Below are positions 54,851 to 64,000 of a DNA stretch of 64,000 nucleotides, piece by piece. Source of the DNA: Schistosoma haematobium (lineage: Eukaryota; Platyhelminthes; Trematoda; Strigeidida; Schistosomatidae); the NCBI RefSeq assembly GCF_000699445.3, contig NC_067197.1, forward strand, positions 7,384,152 through 7,448,151, in the 5' to 3' direction. Position 1 is the stretch's first letter. Each line of letters begins with the position of its first letter. The notes below the pieces were generated by a model that saw only the letters and a program-made list of their open reading frames with translations, searched no databases and was not told the DNA's origin. A program made the position numbers and the translations under genes.

Positions 54851-55602
54851 ACTTTGAATACCAGTATTTCTTTCCGCATACTTCTTCAATTGTTCTTCTT
54901 AAACCATATTCTTTCTCTTTAGTCTACCTCCCTTTCATAGCTGGGTACAATTATTTCGACTTCTTCACCATTCCTGTTAATTTCATGTCATGTTAATGAA
55001 GTATATCCAAATGAGCTGACATAAATTTGTGAAAAACTCTATATTGATTATCATTGATGAACCTATAAACGGATATACTACCTTACTGAACAACAATTAT
55101 GTCATGATGCATTATCATACTTCATAAATGAGGATGAGTTAATATTTGTAGACAGTCAGTTATCTTTCCAATAAAGTTTATCGTTATATATATTATGAAA
55201 GAGCATAGATTACTCTTAAAAATACACTATCTTTATGCAGTATATAACAAGTAGTTTCGAAATGTCTTCAATCGAAATCAATTAACGACAAAATCTAAAT
55301 GAATTATCAACCACTAATCATTTCATATTATACTTAATCCAGTATGAAAGTCAATGTGGTTCTGATCTAAACAATTCAATGTTAATGTACCCTAAGTATG
55401 GTATTGGTATGATGTTAGTTTATATTCCTAAAAGAGGTTGTAGATAAGTTATGTTACATAATCATAGTTTTTTTTGTTTTTTGTTGTTGTTGAAATGTAG
55501 TCATTGAATATAAAACAAAATTGTCTTCCTTTAAAATATTCGTTTCATTCCCTAGTGATGATCATAGGTTTAAGTTAGATAACTTTATTTGGCTTTTTTT
55601 AG

Positions 55603-55627
55603 ATTGATTCAACCAGAGAAAAGATAA
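55603..55627 (+). CDS. Candidate micro-exon B (25 nt)
   Basis: After ctttttttag, ending at gtaagt. Reads IDSTREKI and leaves one base (A) that forms Thr with the next candidate exon at 57157. Phase match with both neighbours is the evidence. Confidence 0.45.
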
Positions 55628-55667
55628 GTAAGTTGATCTTCTATGATCTTATTATTTTTAGTATATT

Positions 55668-55795
55668 TTTTTCTGGTTAGCGTTTTTTTTAGCGAGTTAG
55701 TTTTCTACGGGATGGGGTCACTAACCCCACGCCCCAACCCTCCTCCTTTATCCGGGCTTGGGACCGGCAGTAGCCACCGGAGGGACTCCAGGCGG
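55668..55795 (-). mobile_element. Short SINE-like retroposon, third copy
   Basis: Very similar to 48426-48560. Flanks ttatttttagtat and ttatatttttaatat resemble a diverged target duplication. Confidence 0.75.
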
Positions 55796-57156
55796 AGTTA
55801 TATTTTTAATATTACATTTGATATAATAAATTTTCAAAAAAAATAATTTGGCTAAAGAACACTATTTCACCCTTACTTAATTCTTGATAGATACTACTTA
55901 CAAAGTGATAGGATATTTTATTATTATTATTATTGTTATTGGCTTTATTCAATATTACTAATTTTGATAGAATATCGAATTCTCAGCACAAAGTATTTCA
56001 ACAAGTTCCCTTTTCTTATTTCTTGATCGGATCCTTGTGATAAATATTGAGTGATCGCCAGTTAGATGTTAACAGTTCTGGAATCGATATCTAAATAATA
56101 TTCATTCTGTTCAGTGCATATTACCAGCAACCATGATGTCTGTGATTGGACTCTTTTGTAACTAGTTCAGTGAAATGTTGTAAACTTTTCATAAACGCAC
56201 TTGAATAGGTTATGCGACTAATAGGCATAATAATGTGTTAAAACAGATTAGAAAACAGATAACTTGTTGAAATATATTCAGATAGAAGGAACAGGTAGCC
56301 CAGATATTCAAGCAGTAACTGTTCATTTTGATCTAGTCTATAAAAAATATGGATATATAAACGAAGAATAGTCTTTTTTCAATGATTTCTGATAAGTCTT
56401 GCAGATTAGAACGCTATATTCTTCTCCTAAGCTATTCTGTAAACCCCAAGCTAGAACTAAACAGCGACCTGAACACGAGAGAGAAGACTGAAATTATGCG
56501 AGAAGTAGTTTACTCCAAGGTTCATTTTAATACAGAAAATATAGGGTTTTTATAATATTTTAAATGTCCTTGGGTTGCTAGAAGATTCTGGAAATTCTAC
56601 TAAACATAGTAGCAGTGTAGCGATCAGCCAATCTAAGCCCCTGCATGTGACGTTTCGCTTCCTTGATATTTTTGGCAAAAACTCCAAGTGAACGCTGATT
56701 AGATGAAACGCTTCTTAGTGTTTCCTGATACTTCCTTGTCTTTTGCAAGCAATTTTCTGGATCACCCCAACAATTTCATATGAAGTTCTATAGTTGAATG
56801 TCTCAATATGATGATTCAATAAAGTACGCAATGTTCAATTCGACATTAAAGCTTGTTAACTGAATAAAACTGTCAAGATTGAAATGACTAGTTAGTATTT
56901 ATTAATTTGAATAAGTTAATATGTCAACTGAAACAGTGAAATCAGTAATCACCACAAATGTGAATTAACAGAATAGAAAAGAACTAATATGAGAGAGAGT
57001 GGGTGAAATTGTTTATTATTTTTTTCCTTTAGTCGATAGTCAACCGTATCCAGTTTTCTTTATTCTACCATAGAATGCCGAAAAGGGGAGGGGCACCAAA
57101 CTATGACATAACATTGAGCTATGGAGTTTTATTTTTTTATTCTACTTTTGACTTAG

Positions 57157-57269
57157 CTTCTGAAAAATGGAACAATCTATTAAATACAGAATTATTTATA
57201 GATCAAACAATAAAATTACACATACAAAAGGAATGTATACAGGCACTAGCAAATGTCTCTATAAATAAA
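57157..57269 (+). CDS. Candidate exon C of the unknown plus-strand gene
   Basis: Strong acceptor (tttttttattctacttttgacttag) and gtaagt donor. Encodes SEKWNNLLNTELF, IDQTIKLHIQKECIQAL, ANVSINK, a helical amphipathic segment. The ATG at 57075 upstream lies in the intron-like pyrimidine region and is not preferred. I do not recognise the family. Confidence 0.6.
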
Positions 57270-57774
57270 GTAAGTTTTGATTGATATAAGTATTCCTGAT
57301 GATTTTTGTTTATTGTATCCGAAAAATAATCTATGGGTTTAGCTGTGAACTAACGCTAGCAAAACAGTTCCAATCACTCCATAAAAATATTACTTCTTGT
57401 TAGTCTTCAGTCTATATACTATATCATCCCTACACATTTTTGAATAACTTCAAACATTAGATAATCGTAAGGTGTTGGTTTAAGGTAGTCGACAAGTGAC
57501 TTTGGTTACAGATTTCATGCTATTTGTCACTTGTTAGCAAGATATACCTGTAATTGTGAAGAAATCGGTGCTGCTTGCTAGATCCTATCACTTGTCATCC
57601 AATTTGAAAATCAGAGACAATACATCTGAGTCTTAATTCTCTCACAATTACAGATAAACCTCGCTGATGAGTGTCATATAGCATGGAATCTGAATCCAAG
57701 GATTCCTACAAACTTTCTCCAACCATCATCTTACATGTCAACATAGTGCACGTGATATATATATATGATTGAAT

Positions 57775-57985
57775 TCATGGGTCAGTTGAAACTAGACCAC
57801 CATGCAGAACTTAGAAGCACTGGACGGCCGTTTTATCCTAGTATGAGACTCCTCAACAGTGTTCATCCATGATCCCGCCCCACGAGATTCGAACCCAGGG
57901 CCTTCAGTCTCGCGCGCGAACGCTTAACCTACTGGACCACTGAGCCGGTTGGCATCCATCGGTGTTAATGTCTAACTTCAACCAA
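57775..57985 (-). repeat. Family A SINE, full length, inactive ribozyme
   Basis: The minus strand shows head, A box (ggctcagtggtccag), B box (ggttcgaatctc), hammerhead with core TTGAGGA and AAAA for GAAA, and tail. About 95 percent like 59095-59310. Confidence 0.85.
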
Positions 57986-58395
57986 TCCACGGAATTGCGC
58001 TACCGTCCGCCATTGTCATAAGTGAGTTACTATCTCACAACGGACACGGTTGATCTCCACTGGTCACTGCTTCTCACTAGAATTCCAGAAAATAACTCTT
58101 GAAGCCACTCACTACTGAGCATATGATGATTATGATCAGATAAGGGTTTTTCGGAGTTTGTAATAATTGTTAATTATTAGTTAATTATTAAATTACTACA
58201 ATCTTCACAAAACTCCTGTCTGATTATATATATCCTTGACAAATCATCATATATCATCCTAGAAATGTACAGTGTAACATATTCGCCTGCTACAAATCCT
58301 GTTAACGCTTAAAAATCAATCATCAATTCATTCATTATTCAACAGGGGGTTGTTTGATAAACTCAAGATACTTAAATTATCTCACAAGTTGAAAT

Positions 58396-58550
58396 CATGA
58401 GCCAACTGAAGCTAGACCACCATGGAAAACCTGGAAGCACTGGACGGCCGTTTCGTCCTAGTATGGGACTCCTCAGCAGTGCGCATCCACGAACCCGCCC
58501 CCCGCGGGATTCGAACCCAGGACCTACTGGCTTCGCGCGCGAGCACTTAA
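58396..58550 (-). repeat. Family A SINE, 5'-truncated, intact ribozyme
   Basis: Keeps tail, hammerhead and B box; the tRNA-like A-box end is missing and is replaced by AT-rich sequence at 58550. Confidence 0.88.
58437..58482 (-). ncRNA. Hammerhead ribozyme, SINE family A, consensus core
   Basis: Minus strand: GCACTG, CTGAGGA, stem II GTCC/GGAC with loop CATACTA, GAAA, stem III ACGGCCGT, GTC cleavage site, CAGTGC. All pairs are Watson-Crick and all core bases conserved: the best family A ribozyme in the window. Confidence 0.92.
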
Positions 58551-59094
58551 ATTATCACTTTTTTTATTTATAATTAGAACTCATCTTTCAGGTAATTTAG
58601 TATTACACTTGACAACCAAATACTTAAAATTGTAAAGTCGTCTAGATTTTTACTCAAAAAAAAGAAGTTGATTGATTTAAACCAGTTGATACCTGATTTT
58701 TTTAAAAAAATTTCCCTGGATAAAGTTAGTTTCACAATGGATTCCATTACAAAAAAATAATAAATGTGTATCTATGTAAGTTTTTGTTGCTATGCATGTT
58801 TTATTCAATGAATACTCAATGAAAATTAGCATATCAATTATTAAGTAACAAATTTTTAAATACTGATCTAAATAAATAAGTTTTATAAGAAGAAAATCAA
58901 ATCTAAATCGATGATATAATTAGATCATATGTTGATAGTTTGGTTTATCTTTATAAGAGATAAATGAAAGTGAATAAATAAATAGAATTATAATCGATTT
59001 TTTAAAATTTATTAATTCTCTACAATAATTGGCAACAGATATAAAACGTGATAATCAGTTTATGCGTTGTGGAGATTGTTGAGTTTTTGATTGT

Positions 59095-59310
59095 GATCAT
59101 GAACCGATTAATGTTAGACCAGCATGGAAAATCTGGAAGCACTGGACGGCCGTCTTATCCTAGTATGAGACTCCTCAACAGTGTTCATCCATGATCCCGC
59201 CCCACGAGATTCGAACCCAGGGCCTTCAGTCTCGCGCGCGAACGCTTAACCTACTGGACCACTGAGCCGGTTGGCATCCATCGGTGTTAATGTCTAACTT
59301 CAACCAATCC
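59095..59310 (-). repeat. Family A SINE, full length, inactive ribozyme
   Basis: Close sister of 57775-57985, sharing the same core changes, so both come from one inactive source copy or from a local duplication. Confidence 0.85.
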
Positions 59311-60844
59311 ACGAAGTTGCGCGACCATCTTCCATTGTACTGAGGTAGACACCTGTTTCTACCCAACGTGATAAGTTGAAACAGATAGTTAATAGTACTT
59401 TTCAATTTTGGAGTTGTGGAGATTGTTAAGGTTTTTTGATTGAGATCATGAATTGCTTCATGTTAGATTACTATTGAAAACTTGAAAGTACTGGATGAAA
59501 ATTTGTTTGTTATATTGAAATGATTCTTAACGTGGTACATTAGAGGTAATACTAACAATAGGTCTTGTTATTGATGTGAACAGAGAAACTAAGATGCCAT
59601 AATAAATAATGGAAGCTATTTTTTTTTGGGGGGGGTGTTATTTCATTTAATTCAAAGTTTATAAAATATTAACACTTAGTTTTGTTTCTAGGTTATTCTA
59701 CAAACTATAAGCTTTCGTTTGATTTATAACTCACTGAAATACTCTTTACTGTTTTAAAACTATTGTAATGTAAACATAACCTTTGCTACTTTATTTTTCT
59801 AACCTAATTCCTATTTTTGGATATAATTGTATTTTCCTAATCGTTTGTACATTGTGGTCATGTTAGTCATTTATTTATTCATGTATCTTTTTGTACTAAT
59901 CTGAATCGGAGTTGTTGATCGGAAAATTGAAAATAAATAAAGTGGTGTTCCAGTTGACTCGTCTTCTCTCTCTCTCGCTTGTCAACCGATCAGGTGATAG
60001 AATAGTTTTCGTCTTTCTACGCAAGACAGTTCATCTCACTTTGAACTCATATATTCTAGCCTCAAGGTTAAACAAGTCAGCCTATCGTGTCGATACTTTA
60101 TTCTAGATTGAGACATGTTATCTTCTGTATATTAGTCGGTAGACAGATCAAGGACGTAACACTTACCGATCAGTTTCTTTTAATAAATTTCTGAAATTCA
60201 CCAAAGAGATATCTCTTTCATACCAATTGTGAATTCTACAGTTACGTAAGCTCATAATTTTTGCTGGGTGTTATAAGAGTGACCTGAAAAAAACGAAGAC
60301 TTGCCAAACCTAAACGTCCATTATCTAATTGACTGTTGGTAGCTGAAGACAACTGCTTGTTTTGGGTCTGCATGATCATCATGAACAACTGCCAATGCTC
60401 GGTGATATTGTTCTGAATTAATAGCAGTGATGCGTTCACTCTTTGTATACCCTTAGATTTTGTGTTCAAAAATTATTCTATACCTTTTATGTCATTTATT
60501 CATTCTTTGAAAATCATATTCATTAAGTTTAGTTTTTTTTATAGCTGGTGATACCACCACTACGTCTACTACCTTGGTATTCATCTTGATGATTACATCT
60601 TATTGTAACGATGTAGTGCACCAAACTAAATCGATGCACATGTTTTAGTTTATGAACGCTGACTAGTTTTTGAATAACTTTTAGGTTAAAAAGTGAATTC
60701 TTCACTTTACATATAGCATATTATTAATATCAAAATATTCATTATTGAACCTTAGATTTAGAATTGTAAATCATTTGGGAATAAGTTTACATTCATTTGG
60801 AATTGTTTGTTTGAATTTTCGAGATGGTGGAGAAGATTTGTAGC

Positions 60845-61330
60845 TCAGGTGAATGATTTTGGTGGAGTTTTGTTCTCTGAGCTGGATGGTTTGGTCGTGG
60901 AGCTTTCATCGTTCTTCTGAACGACATCATCAGCACAAACTTCAGATAGAAGTGAAGTGTTCGAATTTCTCCACATGTGTTTCACAGCTTGTTCTGTGCA
61001 CCTCGATATTGATTGGTTCTTGTTGAATTTTGTTGTTGAGTTTTCCCATTGATGTTTAAGGCTGTAATTGATCAGTCTCTTATTGGTATATATGCATCCT
61101 GTGAGGACTGCCTCAATATTACCTTGAGTCACAAGCATTATAAATAATGATGGATAGTGGCTAGCAGTGGAATCCAGGACGCACGTTTCGTCTTATTTGG
61201 GTCTCGTAAGCTGGGTGCACCTGCATCCCATAGTTGGTGTTCACTCCACGACTCAAATCCAGTACCATTCACTTCAAGCACCATCACGTTATCTACTTAG
61301 CTATTGAGTCCTAATAGCCACTTGTTTGTG
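60845..61330 (-). repeat. Sm-alpha-type SINE with long 3' extension, inactive ribozyme
   Basis: Minus-oriented; the head runs near 61300-61240 and the core reads CTTACGA. The 3' extension (60845-61140) encodes the incidental minus-strand frame. Head-to-head with the next copy. Confidence 0.7.
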
Positions 61331-61505
61331 CAATGGGGTACACCCAGCTTACGAGTCCCAAATAAAACGAAATGCACGTCCTAGATTCCACTGTTAGCCA
61401 CTATCCATCATTATTTATAATGCTTGTGACTCAAGGTAATATTGAGGCAGTCCTCATAGGATACATATATACCAATAAGAGACTGATCAATTACAGTCCT
61501 AAACA
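61325..61505 (+). repeat. Sm-alpha-type SINE, inactive ribozyme
   Basis: Plus-oriented partner of the inverted pair; core CTTACGA, the same change as its partner, and stem II broken. Confidence 0.7.
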
Positions 61506-61623
61506 TCAATGGGAAGATCCAAGCAAACAACACCATTTGGGAATAAGTATAGAACTATGATTCAGGTAAAGAAACTAATTTAAACGAAATGTTTCTGCTC
61601 TCTATTCATCTTTTCTTCTCTAG

Positions 61624-61707
61624 AAATCTGAAATTACCTGCGAATCATTTGCAAATTTTATAATCGATCTTTTATTTCAAGAACATAATGGTAAATTACC
61701 AGATAAA
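61624..61707 (+). CDS. Candidate exon D of the unknown plus-strand gene
   Basis: Twenty-eight codons, phase 0 both sides, between ttcttctctag and gtaagc. Reads KSEITCESFANFIIDLLFQ, then EHNGKLPDK. Fits exon C in phase. Function unknown. Confidence 0.58.
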
Positions 61708-61759
61708 GTAAGCTTACATTGTTTTACCATAGGGCGTTTATAAAGATTGTTGAATTTCA

Positions 61760-62095
61760 TGATTTAAATTAAAGAGACCCATCGAAAACCAGGAGACACT
61801 GGGTCAATGTTTTGTCTTAGTAAGAGACTTATCATCAGCGTTGATCCATAACCCCACCTTGGATCAGACAAAAGAATTTCGGATCTTTTAGTGGATAGTC
61901 AACTTTTAGGCCATAGCTATCTACTGCTTACAGGAGTTCAGGGGATAACGTTTTGACTCTTGAATTCTATAGTATTAGGTTCGAATCTCAATGTGAAGAT
62001 TAAAATTGAGATTTAAGTAAGCAGTCAACCGTAGAGTCCCAAATAGGATGAAACTTGACGCGTGGATTTTACCACTGACCGCAGACCAGTTATAC
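61760..62095. repeat. Worn SINE copies
   Basis: A family A remnant (61760-61920, minus) and an Sm-alpha remnant (61925-62095, plus; core CCGTAGA). Neither is a ribozyme. Confidence 0.55.
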
Positions 62096-62382
62096 TAAGA
62101 CGAATCCCATGAATGTTGTTTACTTTTAGTTAATAACTGGAAACTATACCTCACAGCTTGACTGACTGCTTGAAGGCTAGTCATAAAACTAAATAAAGCA
62201 GTTACCAAGATCGTCAGAATACTTGAGCAATGTAGATCAGATCGGAGAATCTATATTTTAAATTATTAATATCAGTGAATGTTATATGTAGGTATCAATG
62301 TCAAAGTCTCAGTTGGTAATTTGAAATAAACACAGTATCGACATTCTATTATTTAAAGTAAATCACTTCTGCAAACTATTTG

Positions 62383-62882
62383 ATTTATTTATTTAAACAC
62401 ACAAACATTGGTACAAGGAGGCACCAAATAGATATGCGCCACATAAATCATTCGATTTGTGCAAGGGCTGGGATACTGACCGGGTGCCCAAACCGAAGCA
62501 GGTGGTTTTCTTAGGGGGTCACACCTGGAGCCTTCGACCTAAAGGTCTGATTCACAAGGCAGAGAGGCGACGTCAGGAGATGCAGTCCCATGGTATCCGA
62601 TGACCAACAGTAGGTTAATACCCCATTTGTTCCTTCAGGATACTGGAGTTCATGTGTACCATTGGTTTGGAATCAGGGTTTTCCAACTCCTCTGGGTGGA
62701 CTATCCGTGTCCACCGTTCCAGTTAAAGCCCCTCTCACTTTCGTAAACAACACCCCCGCGGTGAGAAGGCAGTGAATAGGACTTCCCTATCAGTGGTTGT
62801 ATGAACGCGGCCATGTGAGAGGATTTGTAGAGGGAGAGATGACTCTCCCTACTCTTGGCCGTGACAGGGCATTTGGGGGCTC
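62383..62882 (-). repeat. Dispersed retroposon-like repeat, copy 3
   Basis: High similarity to 10555-11100; same TAAATAAATAAA tail on the minus strand. Confidence 0.82.
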
Positions 62883-63640
62883 TCCAAAATAAACAAATAA
62901 GTAACCGAAATTAATATGATTTACTTTAGTTTTAAATTCTTTATAATTATATATTAAAAATTCAAAATACCATTTACGAAACAGATTAATAATGACTATC
63001 AATCCACCTTATCAGGCAATCAAACTTGTTTAGGCTTTTAGCCCTTCTGATAAAACGAAGATAGAAATCATTTGATCTGATAAAATATAGTTTGAACCGC
63101 ATTAAGTTTCGACCCATTGAATCGAAGGGAGTGTACACAACTTGCAAAATGGTGTTATTCTAATGTTGTAAAAATAATAAACAAAAAGTAAAATAAACAG
63201 GAATCATTAAAATACTGTTTTGTTTTAGTCTGAAGCTCTTTGACAATAATCATTTAGAACCCCTACACAAAATAAGTGGAATTCAGGACTAAAAGGTATC
63301 ATAGTGACCATTTTATCTTTAGATTAATCAGTTATAATCTAATGGTTTATATTTCGAACTCATAAAATAACGCAATCGTTATTCAATATCATCAAGTACA
63401 ATTGTCTCAATTTCATAATTAGTTGAATTTCATCGAGTAAGAGTTCTCATAAACACTTTAGTGATCTTTTAATAAATTTAATCACCAATGAATACAAGGA
63501 TAACATTCAATTTATTAGATTGTGGAAAGTTGAAAGAAGAATGTTAAAGGGTTTTTCAGAAGAAGGCTATCTCCTATACACCCTCCACAAAAAAACACTA
63601 GCTATCATAATGAACTCAAATGTATCAGTTAAACAATGTA
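62883..63640. other. Unassigned AT-rich sequence
   Basis: No exon or named repeat recognised. Confidence 0.4.
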
Positions 63641-63643
63641 ATT

Positions 63644-64000
63644 ATCATATGGAATTCCTATGATGGATTAAAATGCAAAATCGTACATGGAGGACAGTTG
63701 ACAAAGTCGTTCGAAGCAAAGACCGATGCCAGGCAAGGTTGCTTACTCTCACCCTTTCTCTTTTTCCTGGTGATCGGCTGGAGCATGAAGACGTCAACAT
63801 CTGAAGGGAAATACGGGATACAGTGGACATCTAGGATGCACTTGGACGATCTAGACTTCGCAAATGATCTGGGCCTTCTATCCCAAACGCAACAACAAAT
63901 GCAGGAGAAGACGACCAGTGTAGCAGCAGCTTCAGCAGCAGTAGGTCTCAATATACACAAGGAGATAAGCAAGATTCTCCGATACAACACAGAACGCAAC
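63644..64000 (+). pseudogene. RTE/SR2-like reverse transcriptase fragment, runs off right edge
   Basis: Frame reads SYDGLKCKIVHGGQL, then ARQGCLLSPFLFFLVIGW, LDDLDFANDLGLLSQTQQQM and VGLNIHKEISKILRYNT, the SR2-type RT segment. The catalytic FADD box has become FAND and the basic residue before QGC is kept. The minus-strand frames here are shadows. Different subfamily from the 19-21 kb RT. Confidence 0.82.

Noticed and set aside
57075..57156. ATG at 57075 as start of a 69-residue protein
   Set aside because: The stretch ends in a long pyrimidine tract and acttag acceptor, and the peptide encoded before 57157 is of poor quality; an exon starting at 57157 fits better.
57890..57965. tRNA gene-like A and B boxes
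   Set aside because: These are the internal promoter of a SINE; the sequence does not fold into a complete tRNA and recurs in many copies.
1..64000. CRISPR array, prophage or bacterial operon
   Set aside because: Repeats are dispersed and of retroposon type, genes have introns, and no ribosome-binding sites or operon spacing occur.

Overview
This 64 kb window is AT-rich, intron-rich, transposon-dense animal DNA. The repeats point to a blood fluke of the genus Schistosoma: Sm-alpha-type tRNA-derived SINEs carrying hammerhead ribozymes, a Boudicca/CsRn1-type Gypsy element with a tRNA-Trp primer site, Saci-like Gag, RTE-, CR1- and Penelope-type retrotransposon debris, and host genes with 28-49 nt introns near the start codon. 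No bacterial operon, rRNA, genuine tRNA gene or CRISPR array is visible.

Left part (about 444-26077, minus strand): one large host gene, the exosome exonuclease EXOSC10/Rrp6. I could place 14 coding exons joined in frame by gt-ag introns (about 646 residues), and the gene runs off the left edge. It has the PMC2NT domain, the DEDDy exonuclease with all five catalytic residues, and the HRDC domain. Its introns hold a decayed RTE reverse transcriptase (19.0-20.96 kb), a probable solo LTR (16.97-17.29 kb), a foldback element (6.65-6.88 kb), paired dispersed repeats and many SINE copies. Two SINE copies carry an intact hammerhead core.

Middle (26-43.4 kb): an intergenic transposon graveyard. It contains a Gypsy element (28.6-31.76 kb) with one LTR, gag, protease and integrase, whose RT/RNase H region is missing and whose place is held by an antisense piece of its own LTR. 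Two decayed CR1-like fragments follow, then outward-facing non-LTR 3' tails, a Saci-like gag remnant on the minus strand, and a solo LTR with a 4-bp target duplication.

Right part: on the plus strand from 43516 lies a ZFYVE19/ANCHR homologue, an abscission-checkpoint protein. It has an N-terminal FYVE-like finger split over tiny introns and a C-terminal zinc finger at 46520-46680. A second plus-strand gene of unknown function is inferred from four phase-compatible small exons (54002, 55603, 57157 and 61624). Between them lie a Penelope-like fragment, a Gypsy gag-protease fragment, RTE 3' tails, short retroposons with target duplications, and further hammerhead SINEs. An RTE reverse-transcriptase fragment runs off the right edge.

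All exon structures come from reading splice signals, phases and protein similarity by eye. No search or alignment software was run.
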